A stretch of DNA of 64,000 nt from Lichtheimia corymbifera B2541. Lineage: Eukaryota; Mucoromycota; Mucoromycetes; Mucorales; Lichtheimiaceae. Where the stretch lies: the NCBI GenBank assembly GCA_000697475.1, contig JNEU01000838.1:62001-126000 (forward strand), read 5' to 3'. The notes below the pieces were generated by a model. The model did no database searches, was not told the DNA's origin, and saw nothing but the letters and a program-made list of their open reading frames with translations. The position numbers were made by a program, and so were the translations under genes. Positions 24,865 through 36,540 of this stretch are shown piece after piece; position 1 is the first letter of the stretch; each line of letters begins with the position of its first letter.

Positions 24865-26558
24865 GGAGAATGAGTAAGACGATGAGTAGCAGGCTTATAA
24901 AAGTCTTTTTTTAGGAGTAATGTCCATGATGCATGATGGTGATGGTACGAACGAAAGCTTAATTACGCCACAACGTGTCGTTTTGTACATATACTATTTG
25001 AGATAGCCAGATCCAGAGTGCTCTTTTACAAAAATTAGGTTATATACCTTCCACAATACAAGCGGTACGACGGCTTCCGCAAACGTTTAATGATCACCAA
25101 CAGCGTCTATATATTTACAGAATGCATGTCATATAAGGATACATGATGAGTATCATTCCTTGGGCAGCAAGTGGAGCTCTGTGCTATAATGTAGTCAACA
25201 TAGTATCCATTTTCTTCTCATGCCGAACCAATGATCGATATCATAATGTGATGCTCTTCTTCCAAAAAACAAGGGCACATGTTTGAGAAGGCCCACCTGT
25301 GTAAACGCATTGGAATGTACATCTTGACGACCATCATTAGCAGGCCTGAAAATTGACTCCTCAATAGATGGCTTTTACGCATGAATTGCTATAAGCAACT
25401 AATACTTGCTGTATCAAGCTCTGTTGCACCGTACTATCAAGGCTGGCTATAGGCTTATACCTTTCCCATATTCTTGTACATGTATGATCTTCAAATAGGA
25501 TATCAAAAGTACCCTTGATGAGCTCTATCTTTCATTCTTGACCCATCATTTTGCAAAGAGCGATTGACAGATGTGATGAACCTGACACGAAAGCTACATA
25601 TATAACATGCATGAAATGATCTTTGATTGGATAAAAATCCACGTGATTCAATTGCCAACGATTGATCGAATGGGAAGGTTTCGTAGAATAGGCCAGATGC
25701 TATCAAGCGATCCTGATATCACGTTGTATGTTCAAGGAATAAGCACATGGTAACATGCATGAATGAATTACATCCATTACTGATCGGAAAGGCATGACAT
25801 CATTGAATAGTGAAGAGAGAGGGCTCTATATAGAGCACATGATCTTTTTGTGTTTCGGAATAGATGAGATTTTTTTTCTCACGGCTAGAATGCATGGACC
25901 ACCTAGTGGGAGTTGATCTTTTGACAATCGGGGATATTAATCGCCTCTATATTTTTCCTTGACCTGTATCATAGAAAACAAGGTAGGATGGGGAAATGGA
26001 ACCCTGGAAAGGGATGGAAAAATCAATAAGTTTCAGCCATCCTCTTGATGACCAATCGGACGCGATTGTAAAAATGTCGAAAGTTGTGCGGAGTAGTGGG
26101 TACTACCACCATGAGATCATTCTACAACCAGAAGCAACCAGAAAGTAGACAAGGTGACCATGATTTGTCATGCATATCCATGACCACACCGGCATTGATG
26201 GTGGGGGGAGGATGATGATAGTAAAAGTGGGATTGCATATGTATGTAGTTTAAGTAATGGTTATGTAAGGACAATAATATGGAACAAAAAGAGCGACGAC
26301 GTCACTAAGACTCTGACTCATCGCAACCAGGTTTGAAACTGCGTTTTGGGGGACACGAGGTAGGGTGGAGGAAGGTTGATTGGAGGTAAATCTGCACTCC
26401 TTTTCTCTTGGCTATGTGCTTTTAAGAGAATACACTCCATTCTACTTTTTGCTATTTCTTTGAACAACACACTGCCGATAACTCTTTCTGCATCTCTTGT
26501 TTTCTTTTTCCCCAATGCCTATTGTCTTTAACTCCATTTCCCACAAGCTTATTCAGCA
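24865..26558. other. Gene-free intergenic interval
   Basis: 1.7 kb divergent region. No coding exon, repeat or structured RNA was recognised. A CT/T-rich tract at about 26390-26560 marks the likely 5' UTR of the next gene. Confidence 0.4.
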
Positions 26559-28229
26559 ATGGCAACTCATTATTGGCAACAAAGTACAATTCGCCACCCT
26601 TTCCTCGGCGTACCATTCTCCTCTTGTAATCAACAACGGCGCATGGCCCCATGGGAACTAATTCGCATGAACTACGACCCTGGTCTTTATGAAGATTCTG
26701 CAAGCAACTCATCGTCCTCTGCAGCAAGTACCACTCTGGACTCTATCGACTCCATGCCTTTGGATCCAAGCATGTCGTTACGCAAGCACAAGAAATGCTC
26801 ATATCATGTCTTATTAAAGGAGATTCGGCGTCTTCGTGCAGAGAATGATGGCTTACACAAGATGGTTGATACGATCCGGGAAGATTTACGCTACGAGCGT
26901 GAGTCACGACAGATATCAGAACAATGCCATCTCAAATACTACAATGAATCAGCCGATCGTCAGATTGAATTGGAGGATGATGTGGCAGACAAGCAAAAGC
27001 TCATTGACGATCTCAAACAACGCATTCAAGAATTAGAAGCATCATCAGCAGCATCAATATCTACCCCAACACCCATGCCAACCAATCATCCTCTTGCAGC
27101 CATTGCCACGACAACGACTACTACAACCACTGCACACAACAATACAAGCTCCTCCTCTTCTTCACGTTGGAGTTGTTTTGATTTCGACGACGACGAGATG
27201 CTATGTCAACCGTTGGTTGGTGACTCTGCTATTCCCGATATGCCGTTTGTCGATCGTAGCAACAACAACAATGATACCGACACCAGCGATGAGGATGATG
27301 ACGAGGATGACGAGGACGAAGAAAAAGACAATGACGGCTTAACAGACAATGAACGCTTTGAATCACTTGCAGGTTCTTATCTCCATCAGGCCATTATTTC
27401 CAAATTGACAAGTGCACGTGCCAATCTTGAACTGGATGATTTGATGCTAAAGTACGATCCATCCCCTGCCGTCGTCTTACGTACGCTTGCCACCTCCTTT
27501 GTCGCCTGGATTGGGAATGTGGTCAACAACAACAGCAACAATGATGAATCCATTGCCAAATTATGGGCCTTGGCTGTCACCGATGGATTCCTTGCCTTTT
27601 GGAAAGCCATTCTTCAAAAACATGTACATGACGAAGCCGATCAGACCCAGTTTTTGAATGAAGCCGAACTCTTATTGAACCGACAAAATGCCGCTGGTTC
27701 CTCCTCCTTATTGGTCGACAATTACCATCGTCTCTTGATCATGCTCTACAAGTACGACATTGTGGATGGTGATGCGATTAGTACTTGGTGGCATGCAACA
27801 ACATCCAACTCTCAAGAAGATGTCGCCCATCGTTTACGTGGTGTCACTCGCTCTTTTACAGAATGGCTTGATGAAGATGACGAGGATGACGAAGATGATG
27901 AGATTATTGATGACGAGGAAATCGACAGCGATATCGATCACAGTGACAGCGACACCGTCATTGATTCATTGGATAAGCATGATCAAGAACAAGATGATAG
28001 TCTATTGGATCACATGCTTCAAGAAGATGATCGGAATTGTTGTGCCTGTCAATTCGAGTCGGACAAGACCCCATGCATCGACACCACCATTGCACATACC
28101 ACTCCTACAACCACCCCCACCTCCTCACCTTGTAAATGCGACTTTACATACACTGAATCACCTACTACTACCACTGCCACCGCCACTACTGAGAAGAAAC
28201 CCAAGAAAACGGTTCGGATCATGTTGTAA
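26559..28229 (+). CDS. Coiled-coil, acidic protein of unknown function
   Basis: Single exon, 556 aa; family not recognised. Residues about 75-165 form a coiled coil (LKEIRRLRAENDGLHKMV, DVADKQKLIDDLKQRIQELE). A Ser/Thr-rich linker and two highly acidic blocks follow (about 245-265, and 430-475 with long Asp/Glu runs). Between them, residues about 270-430 look helical and ordered (FESLAGSYLHQAIISKL, KLWALAVTDGFLAFWKAI). Near 490 lies a possible metal-binding cluster (NCCACQFESDKTPC). The protein ends in basic KKPKKTVRIML. A scaffold or cytoskeletal adaptor is possible but unproven. Confidence 0.75.
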   Translation: MATHYWQQSTIRHPFLGVPFSSCNQQRRMAPWELIRMNYDPGLYEDSASNSSSSAASTTLDSIDSMPLDPSMSLRKHKKCSYHVLLKEIRRLRAENDGLHKMVDTIREDLRYERESRQISEQCHLKYYNESADRQIELEDDVADKQKLIDDLKQRIQELEASSAASISTPTPMPTNHPLAAIATTTTTTTTAHNNTSSSSSSRWSCFDFDDDEMLCQPLVGDSAIPDMPFVDRSNNNNDTDTSDEDDDEDDEDEEKDNDGLTDNERFESLAGSYLHQAIISKLTSARANLELDDLMLKYDPSPAVVLRTLATSFVAWIGNVVNNNSNNDESIAKLWALAVTDGFLAFWKAILQKHVHDEADQTQFLNEAELLLNRQNAAGSSSLLVDNYHRLLIMLYKYDIVDGDAISTWWHATTSNSQEDVAHRLRGVTRSFTEWLDEDDEDDEDDEIIDDEEIDSDIDHSDSDTVIDSLDKHDQEQDDSLLDHMLQEDDRNCCACQFESDKTPCIDTTIAHTTPTTTPTSSPCKCDFTYTESPTTTTATATTEKKPKKTVRIML

Positions 28230-28606
28230 ATATATAATACGTTTGTTTTCCCCTCCCCTCCCTCCCCTTTTAGCTACTCACACTACAAAAAACCCATTGT
28301 GACTCTCTCTCCCTTCCCACCGCGTAACTCATATACTACACGCTTTGAATTAAAACTTTATTGCGCACCTTTGCATTTCCTGAAATAGTAATATCGCAGC
28401 TTGTCATCCAATTCGATTTCATCATGATAAAAAAACAAACAACAAATGGACCACCACCCGCCCCTCTAAATAATACTAGCTAGGTATGAGAAGCAGCGTC
28501 GTACTCCGCTTCTCAGACCATAATATAGCGTGTTATCATCGCGTGTGTATTTTGCTTTTAAGATTTTCTCGCTCTCTCTCTTTCTCTTTTTTCCTTCTTA
28601 TCTTTA
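28230..28606. other. Intergenic, tandem genes
   Basis: 377 bp between two plus-strand genes. A CT-rich tract at 28568-28600 lies directly before the WWE ATG and probably belongs to its promoter or 5' UTR. Confidence 0.4.
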
Positions 28607-28837
28607 ATGGCATCAACAACAAGAACGACCGTGTCATATCGATGGTTATATCAAGCTGGCAATCAATGGGTTCCTTTTGATCCAACCTCCAATGTAAAGA
28701 TTGAAGACATATGGCGATCCAATCGACCCTATACTTTTTATATTCCCTGTTTGGGAGGTGACGCTACCATTCATCCGAGCGAATTGTACATGGAACGTCA
28801 AGGCATCCGTATTCCCATTATCCGATCGGGCGCATGA
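28607..28837 (+). CDS. Stand-alone WWE-domain protein
   Basis: Single exon, 76 aa. Almost the whole protein is one WWE-type fold: YRWLYQAGNQWVPFDPTSNV, then IEDIWRSNRPYTFY, and the C-terminal strand MERQGIRIPIIR, which matches the ..G..R.V.R end of WWE domains. WWE domains bind iso-ADP-ribose in poly(ADP-ribose), usually inside ubiquitin ligases or PARPs. Here no partner domain is encoded. The canonical first Trp is present (YRWLYQ), the second is in QWVPF, and the final Glu is replaced. The ATG is the first in frame and follows a CT-rich tract. Confidence 0.7.
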   Translation: MASTTRTTVSYRWLYQAGNQWVPFDPTSNVKIEDIWRSNRPYTFYIPCLGGDATIHPSELYMERQGIRIPIIRSGA

Positions 28838-29133
28838 GTTTTGTTGGGATCGTCGTCCTCGTTTGCCTAATCCAGTAATGGTGTCCTTTTGGGTCCAATG
28901 GCCCACTCACATCACACCCACCAGCCCCATTTTCCATTCTTGATGCATTACCCTAATTTACCCTTCACCTAATAATAAATAGTAACAATGATGCCTTGAT
29001 TAAGAGAGAGCCTGTATTATGAAAGACAAATGGTGGGAAGGGGGAAACAACAAGATGCAGGAAAAAGCTCGGCAATAAATACACACAAAAAAGACAAGAT
29101 GAGGGGGGGATGAATGGATGAGACTAATTTTTT

Positions 29134-31879
29134 TTACTGGCTCCAATAAGGCTGTTGTTGACGAGCAGGTTGCTGTTGACCCTGTTGTTGTTGCTGTTGT
29201 TGCTGTGCAGATGGCATTTGAGCAAAATGAGGATACTGGGGTTGGTAAGGGAAACCAGCACCAGCACCACCGAAATAGTTGGCAGGGTTATTGTTCATTT
29301 GTTGATATGGCATTTGTTGTTGAGGATGGCCATTGGTGCCTGCTGCAGCACCACCAGCAGGTGCCTTATCATTCTTGGGACCTGTTGCTGCACCACCGGC
29401 AGTAGGAGGTTGTTGCTGTGGTTGACCTTGTTGTTGGGGTTGCTGTGGTTGTTGTTGTCCAAGGAAACCCGGCAACTGTTGTTGATACGACTTGTAATCA
29501 TGCAAACCTCCAGCTGCAGCAGCAGCACCACCCAATTGATGTTGCAATCCACTCATATCATCATAACCACCATACATGTGTTGCGTATAAGGCGATGCAT
29601 AAGGAGAGGCTGCAGAACCACCACTAGGCTTACCACCAGAGTGCTGATACATGTTGGGATACATGCTCTTGTTCATAAAGGGCTGATTGTAAGATTGCTG
29701 ATAACCGAATTGGTTGGGCATGTAATAGTAAGGATAGTAAGGCATGTTGGGATACATTTGCTGAGCAGCGGCAGCTGCGGCAGCGGGTCCATGAGCAGCA
29801 GCAGCAGTGTGTGGCAATGATCCATCCTTATCACGTGATTGATACGAAGCCGAGGGAGATTGTGTATAAGCCGAATGGTCATAGTAACCCTAAATTCAAA
29901 TGTTAAAATCCCACACACATATATTCCCTTCATGACGACGACAACAACTTACCATAGCCAAACGTTGCTGATCAGTGCCATAAAGACCATAATCAGGAAG
30001 CGATCCCATAGGACTAACACCAAAACCAGAAACACCAGCAGGGGGTTGATTAGGCATGTAAGAACTATAGCCTGATGACAATTGATCCATGCCAAAGAGA
30101 GGTGGTTGTTGTTGAGCAAGTGTAGGTTGGGGCTGAGGATGAATGGATGTAGGTTGTGGCTGGGTGGTCTGTGCTGCTGCTGCTGCTCCAAGTGGTTCAG
30201 CTGCAGCTTGTTGTGGCTTCATGGTTTCTGGAGCAACACCAGTGTTGAATTGTGGCTGTGTTTCTTCCTTTGCTGCTTCAAGTGATTCACTAATAATAAC
30301 AACGACATGAATATCCCTTTTCCTATCCTTGTATCCCTCTTCTCTTTCTTTTTACCTTGTCTGCGTTTGCAACGTTGTCTCCGACGCTTCCACAGTCTCG
30401 GTTGTACCATCATTCAAGCTCAGGCTACCAAACTTGACACCAATGGAACTGAGCGATGCACCAGTATTTGGCAAAACAACAGGCACATCTTGCTTCAAAC
30501 GACGATTGCCGGTAGAGGATTTGCGAGTGGTGGTATCTTGGATAGATACATTGGATGATTCAATCTCTTCAAGTTGTTCAGTCGCCTTTGGTTCTTGCTC
30601 AGTAGGTTCAATTGATGTGGATGTCCATGGATCAGTAGTCGTCGTGGTAGAAGGAGGTTCTTCCTTTGTGGCAGGTTCTGGTTCATCCCAAGAAGGTTTG
30701 ATAGTCTCAGTAGGCGCATCCCATGGATTGGTTGATGCATTCCAAGAATCTTTTGGTTTGTCCCATGAATCATTAGCTGGCGCGTCCCATTCATTTTGTG
30801 CTGCTGCTGCAGTAGTAGTGGTAGTAGTATCTTGTTGTTGTGATGGTTCAGGCTCAGGTTTGGGTTGTTTCCTATATATGAGATAATTATGTCAATAAAG
30901 CGTGAGAGACATCACACTATCCAAGACTTACTTGAGTAGGCTAGCCCATGTTTTTGGTGCCGATGAATCATTGGTAGTAGTAGTGGTGGTAGTCTTATCA
31001 GGTTCTACTTCGGGTTCGGTAGAGCTTCCCCATCCACCTGCATTAGTGTTGGATACACTAGCCGTTGTGGGTGCGTCCCAGCCGCTATTGTTGTCGGTAG
31101 TGTCCTGTGATTGACCCCATGTATCACCTCCTCCTGCTGCTGCTGCATTCTTCTTGGATGATGCAATTGCTGCCCAAGAAGAAGATGAAGGACTGCTGCT
31201 GCCATGATCGGGTGCTGTTGTCTTTTGTCCCCATGTTGCTGCTTGAATATGGTTATTGGCAGGTGCTGTAGTAGTTGGCTTTTGTCCACGAGTGCTATGT
31301 CCACCGCGTTGACCACCTAAAGAACGCGTCAGCACATGTAAAAGAGTGAGAAAGCCCCTCCTCTTCCTCCTCCTCCACCTCCCCATAGATACACAGAAGA
31401 TGACACCCCTTTGAACAGAATTTACCTCTTTTAGGTCGGTCATTATTTCCTTTGTATGTACGTTGTGTCGTGGTATTTGGTGCTGGTGGAGCAAATGAAA
31501 TAGTGCTGCTAGTAGTGTTGTTGGTGTTGGGAACGGCAGCTGCTTTGGCTTTTTGTGCAGCTTCTTTCTTTGACTTTTTGCTCTTGACTTCTCCCCACTG
31601 CGATACATGACCTATCATATATCATTCCATATTAAGCTTTCTACCTATTAACAACAAGAACAATTATATCAACTTGCCTTCACTAATACGGTCGATTGCC
31701 AAGTCCAGATCACCGTCGACTTCTTGAAGGGCGAATAAAAGATCTTCGTCCGACCAGTCTGCAAATAGCTCTCTCAGGGTGGATAATTGGGAGGCATATT
31801 TCGATTTGAGCTTCTTAAAGTCAGATTGCTCTGTGGATTGTCTCATGGATTGTGAAGAACGTGATCCGTGTGAAGGCAT
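29134..31879 (-). CDS. DEF1: DEF1-like RNA polymerase II degradation factor (CUE domain)
   Basis: Def1 promotes ubiquitylation and removal of stalled RNA polymerase II and has telomere roles in yeast. Exons: 31879-31678, 31611-31426, 31316-30932, 30871-30356, 30289-29953, 29889-29134; 793 aa. The CUE domain lies at about residues 22-68 (LKSKYASQLSTLRELFADWS, then EDLLFALQEVDGDL, AIDRISEG), followed directly by HVSQWGEVKSKK, the hallmark of fungal Def1. The rest is a Ser/Thr/Trp-rich linker and a long Gln/Ala/Pro/Tyr-rich C-terminal half, as in yeast Def1, where it is processed by the proteasome. Intron 1 appears to be GC-AG (donor GCAAGT), the only non-GT donor in the window. Confidence 0.9.
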
Positions 31880-32320
31880 TGGAATGGTTGTATATATATG
31901 AGAGTTGTGTGTGTGCGTGTGAGTGAGTGCGTAACGTTGTATTGCGTGCTATTGTGTTGTATCGCTAATAAGGAGAAGAAGAACAAGTGGTTGGTTAACA
32001 AGAAAAAGAGAGAGAGAGAGAGGCTATGAAAGGGATAAACTTACGTTGAGTGGCTCCCTCCCTCTTCGGTTGTTGTTGGAAAATATGACAAGAAAGAACG
32101 AAAGGCGGAACCAGTGATTCCAGCCTATTACTCTTTTAACAAGCTGAGAAAGAAAAACATAGGATAAAGACGCACCATTGGCCCTTGAATGCTAACTCCC
32201 ATCCAGTGGAAACGTGGTGTCAGGTGGTCCATGTTTAGGATCAAAAAGAAATCCTTGCCAAGTATAATGAATCCCACCCCATCTCTAATCTACTTTTTTC
32301 TGCCCATATCCAAATCGGGT
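31880..32320. other. 5' region of DEF1
   Basis: Contains a GA repeat (about 32008-32022) and purine-rich runs. It is the likely DEF1 promoter/5' UTR and the left edge of the accessory island. No gene was seen. Confidence 0.4.
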
Positions 32321-32324
32321 AGCT

Positions 32325-32880
32325 TGTCAATACAATCCAATTAAATCTAGTAGATTCAATCCCAACCTCATCAATTGTTGACTATCATCTTTTGCATGAA
32401 CAACGCTTCTGGTGAGGAGAGTGGGAATAAGTACGCTTGTATCCCTTGATTATCATTTATAGATGCTGGTAATGCAATCCAGAAGGGTGTTGAGACTATT
32501 TTCAAGGTATGGGTACGGGGATTAAAACCGCGGCATTGTCAATACGCGTCATCTTTTCGTACAATGGTTCTTGATGAGCTGAGTGAAGAAGATAAACGGC
32601 TCGTGGAATCCAGATCAGAATGAAAGCGTCAAAAAAAAACATCAAATTCGAAATAGGCAGGTGACGAGGATTATACAAATCAAGTAAAAGATACACAAAG
32701 ATCCATCAAAGAAAGAAGACTAAATGTTACAATGAGCACAGGAAGGCGATGGCAATGGATTACAAAGGATTAATTCATGAGGATGAAGAACTACAAAGGA
32801 TCAATGTGAGGGGATCCTGGTCAATGATACATGTCGGGGTTCATATCAAAGAGCATGATTCCAGTGCTCTCTTTCACGTC
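32325..32880 (+). repeat. Left diverged direct repeat of the island
   Basis: About 0.55 kb, similar in the same orientation to 41300-41850. Shared anchors: TCTAGTAGATTCAATCCCAA here versus TTTAGTAGATTTAATTCCAA; AATGAAAGCGTCAAA versus AATGAGAGCGTCAAA; GACGAGGATT; AAATCAAGTAAAAG; AATGAGCACAG; and TATCAAAGAG. The right copy stops about 20 bp before the p24 stop codon, so this could be an old element or a duplicated 3' flank. No coding potential was recognised. Confidence 0.7.
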
Positions 32881-32924
32881 TACTCCTCTTCCCGCTCAAC
32901 TTGACAATGGAATTCTCAACTACT

Positions 32925-34474
32925 TCCTCCCTCCCAACATGACGCAGTACATTGATATCATTGCGAGTCATCCACTACAATTCAGCAACGACCAATGAAG
33001 GAAACCAACGACCGTGTCCTTGCTCGACATTCAACGCTGTTGATCTATAACAACTTGCTCCAACAAGTCTTTGTTCCTGTCGCTATGCTACGTACAACAA
33101 GTTGACGATGATATCCACAACAAACATTATATGCTTTGGAACATCATCATCTCTTCATGCTGCCACATGTCAACAACCCACTCACTAAGGTAAAGATAAT
33201 CGATAGCCTATTGCCATTGAAATGACCTCTCACGTGATTACAATGCAGCACTCGTGGTTTTCAAGTTTGGATGGAGCAACGTTTATTCACATTTGAAGTA
33301 CGATATCAAGGTAACAAGAGGATGGAGTGGTCTGTTTCGAAAGAAGGCACAGTCGTTGACACGGTCTCCATGTAGTAAAGCTGCATCAGATGTCGATATT
33401 CATTATGGATGATGGTGTGCCTTATCAGCAGGTGTTGGAACACATGAGAGGACTCTGGTACTTGATCACAGCTTGCTACTCTGCACTCTATGCGAGGCAA
33501 ATGAAGAGATGCCTTGACGTTTCACGCTCCTCCTACTTTATCACTCAACATTATGAGCTCATGGATATCCGGTATGGCGCTTTGAACGCCAAAACAACAG
33601 CGACCTCAGAGTCTTATTCAGCTTCATTGTATGGGGCCAACCTCGGCATCAAACCCTCACGTCGTTTATCACGTTCCCCAACACCATCACCTATGTCCCA
33701 TAACACCTTGAGGCTGGTTGCAGCAGTCTTTGCCGATACGATCTTGCAAAATTTATCTATCCAAGACTTGCCCACATGGTTACACTACTAGCATGATCCG
33801 GGCATGTCTTCTTATGCAACACCGTACCTGATCCTATATCCTGTCAAAAGATACATTTTTTACGTGATGCGTTCATTCACGAAGGTAAAAAAGAAGGATC
33901 GTGGGGTAGATTGGGGACAAGAACCAACGTCTCATCGAACCATACTTTTCAAGGTTGGCTGATGGATTCACACTGGAGGTGATACCCTATTATAGCGGTG
34001 ATGCAAGGGCTGCTACGACCAACTACAGTGATGGTTAAGGCCACACAGCAGGGTTTGAGTTGCCAACGTATGACACTGGACGGAATATCTTGGGCGATGC
34101 AAGGCAGACAGCAAGGAACAAGAATTATGTTTACGTTGTAGTACACTATGTATTATCAAGTGATAGCGACCATGATCCAAATATCAGGAATAGACCATGT
34201 AATTTGCAATACCATGTTTGTGGGGATCCGACATCGAGCTCTTTTGAGTCGTACATGTTTGATGAGATGGATTACAAAGAGGTTCCTGTTAGGGTGTCTG
34301 TACAACAGGTTGGGGGAAGGAACACTGGTATGTATTGGAACCTATTCTGGTGAATACGGCTTTACCGTGCCGATAAGGGTATGCCATCCAGGCCAATATT
34401 CATTGGCGTTGAACGTGACGACCCATAGCAATTTATACGTTATAATCATCTTTGAAGTATATATCCAAGAATAA
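32925..34474 (+). pseudogene. Decayed multi-exon gene of unknown family
   Basis: Several coding-like stretches occur in changing frames. They are: LDNGILNYFLPPNMTQYIDI (about 32900-33000); MKETNDRVLARHSTLL then LLQQVFVPVAML; HHHLFMLPHVNNPLTK followed by a donor-like GTAAAG (33190); after CAG at 33249, TRGFQVWMEQRLFTFEVRYQ; DGFTLEVIPYYSGDARAATT (33960) with a TAA in frame; then a run to 34340 and a frame change to YGFTVPIRVCHPGQYSLAL and NVTTHS, ending at 34474. Frame changes and internal stops indicate decay. The strand-rich end suggests a beta-sandwich domain. No family was recognised, and I do not attempt a repaired sequence. Confidence 0.5.
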
Positions 34475-34565
34475 AGTACCTCTCCTTGTGACGCCATGCT
34501 GTGATACATACCACGGATGACCCACAAATTATACGACCTGTAGCGATCTCTACCATCGAAAACGC

Positions 34566-35676
34566 ATGATCAAAAGGATTAATGAGGCAAAACCCATTCC
34601 ATCATTTTATTATGCATTGTCACACGTTTGGAGACTCACAGAGGACAACCGATACCACTGGAATGATGTCAGCGAATACGTGGATGATGAACAAGGACAA
34701 CCTGTCAACCCTGTTTCGATGCGACATGAGAAACGAGACACATTATTGGCAATGCTTAGAAATCACCCTGACAGTTATTGGTGGATTGATGTTTTGTGTG
34801 CACGCTCTGATACGCCACTTGATATCATGGGTGATATTTATGCTTGTTGCCTTGAATGTGTTGCCATGGTCGACTGTGAGCCTAGTCTCATTCGCTCATT
34901 ATGTGATGGGGAAATAGCAGCCGCGAAAATACCATACGTACCGAGTGAACCCCTACCATCCTACACGGAAATATGTCGGACCAAAGCTCCCCAACTTATT
35001 GAACTCTTGTACAGATTCTTACAATGTGGGTGGTGGCAACGTGTATGGACCTGGCAGGAGATGGTTCTGCCTGTGGGACCTGTGCGATTGATGGCTGAAA
35101 CAGAAACTCACCAATTATCCCAAAGGAACACGATTACTGTGGATGAATTATGTGAATATGTTACCACGGCGATTATAATAGAAACTTCTCTAAATGAGCT
35201 GTATAACAGTAGTGGATCATATGGTACGTTGGGCATGCAATGATTGTTGACGCGCAATGCTAACTAGTTGACTAGGGGATATTTGTACTTCCGAAGTAAT
35301 GCGGACCAGTGCAGTTCTACGAGATCTCCACGATATTACCACTGCTAGAAGATCCAGCTCTCATCGAATCTCGGGAAGCAAGGATACATTCATATACTAT
35401 ATACTGGATTCATTGTCGGAGTCTACTCGGCGCTGTTATGATCCAGTTGATTATGTCTATGGTGTATTGGGAGCGTTGCAAATTAAAATCCCAAGGGTTG
35501 CAGATCCAAATGTAGCTTGGCGACATTTATCGCTCAAGCTGGATTACTATAGTGAAAAAGGCGAGGTTTACTCTAGGAAATGCATTGATCGTGCACACGA
35601 AGTCGATTTACTGAAGGCTGAAACGATTGGTGCTGTATACAAGAATTTGAAGGCTATCTTTTACGAGTTCTCTTAA
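34566..35676 (+). CDS. HET (heterokaryon incompatibility-like) domain protein
   Basis: Exons: 34566-35223 and 35276-35676; 352 aa. HET blocks in order: SFYYALSHVW (14-23); then RHEKRDTLLAMLRNHPDSYW with WIDVLCARSDTPLDIMGDIY, matching the YxWIDxxCIxQ....q...M...Y core; RFLQCGWWQRVWTWQEMVLP (about 153-172), the W..RvWt.QE block; and the C-terminal RRCYDPVDYVYGVLGAL, equal to the R.c.dprDkvYgllg segment. HET domains trigger non-self recognition cell death in filamentous ascomycetes and resemble TIR folds; a role here is inferred only. The upstream frame is closed by a stop, so ATG 34566 is the first available unless an upstream exon exists. The protein is short, and no second domain is seen. Confidence 0.8.
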
Positions 35677-36097
35677 GCAAGCCGTATTAGATGATTGTGA
35701 TACACTCAAGATTGCACAATAAAACATGGCATCCAAAAGTATCCTGCCATGCCATAAGCCTCTCAAGTTGGCGTCGATAGTGATTTTCAGCTCGTGTCAA
35801 CCAGTATAAAATCATCTTGGGGTGACCTTCTTGCGAGATAAGACCAATATTTGACGCTTCCTGCAATTTCAAATAAGATACTCTCGAATGCAGTTATCAT
35901 ATTGGCTTATTAACCATATCATGGTCAACTTGGAACACGTACCATACGACTATCATAGGCGGAACTGACTATAGAGGCATATCCATCATGCTTCATGCAC
36001 TCTCCGCCAATAGGATCGACACTTCAACTCCTCCCCTGAACTAGTTACACGAACCAAGTGCTTCTACATCGTTGGCTCTAATATGAGTGAAGCGATT

Positions 36098-36540
36098 GAC
36101 AATGAACAAACACCACTTCACATATAGCATCACGCTTACAGCATATGTAAGACATAAAGATGCTCATAAATAACAAGTCTACAATGAAGGGTGGTGTCTT
36201 TCATAGAACAAAGTTGCTCGTCGGGTGAAGCGCACCTTGGGTGCAAGTTTCACGATCGTCGTGGCCATTCTCAGATTCACCTAATGTCACCACCAGCCTC
36301 GTCGCAAAAAAATTCAAGAGGTCGACCCACTTTCACTTTGGCTGGTGGTGAATTGCGAAATCTAGGATCGACGAGCCTGATCGTGAAACTTGCACCCAAG
36401 GTGCGCTTCACCCGGACGAGCAACTTTGTTCTATGATCGACCCCACGTTCCATTGTAAAATTTAAATTTACAGGCACCTTTATGTCTTTACATATGCTGT
36501 AACCATGATGCTATATGTTGAGTGGTGTTTGTTCATTGTC
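36098..36540. repeat. Palindrome 1 (443 bp)
   Basis: Left end GACAATGAACAAACACCAC and right end GTGGTGTTTGTTCATTGTC are exact reverse complements. The inner arms pair AAGCGCACCTTGGGTGCAAG with its complement at 36388-36412. The centre, near 36319, is a short A-rich spacer with AGGTCGACC. Confidence 0.85.

Noticed and set aside
29155..29820. 221-residue plus-strand frame rich in Leu
   Set aside because: Antisense shadow of the DEF1 Gln/Pro-rich exon.
33390..33791. 133-residue ATG frame upstream of the HET gene
   Set aside because: No domain; two frames in this stretch look equally plausible, fitting decay. Covered by the pseudogene entry.
34060..34353. Independent small gene
   Set aside because: It begins with a non-ATG codon and continues a broken reading from upstream; treated as part of the decayed gene.
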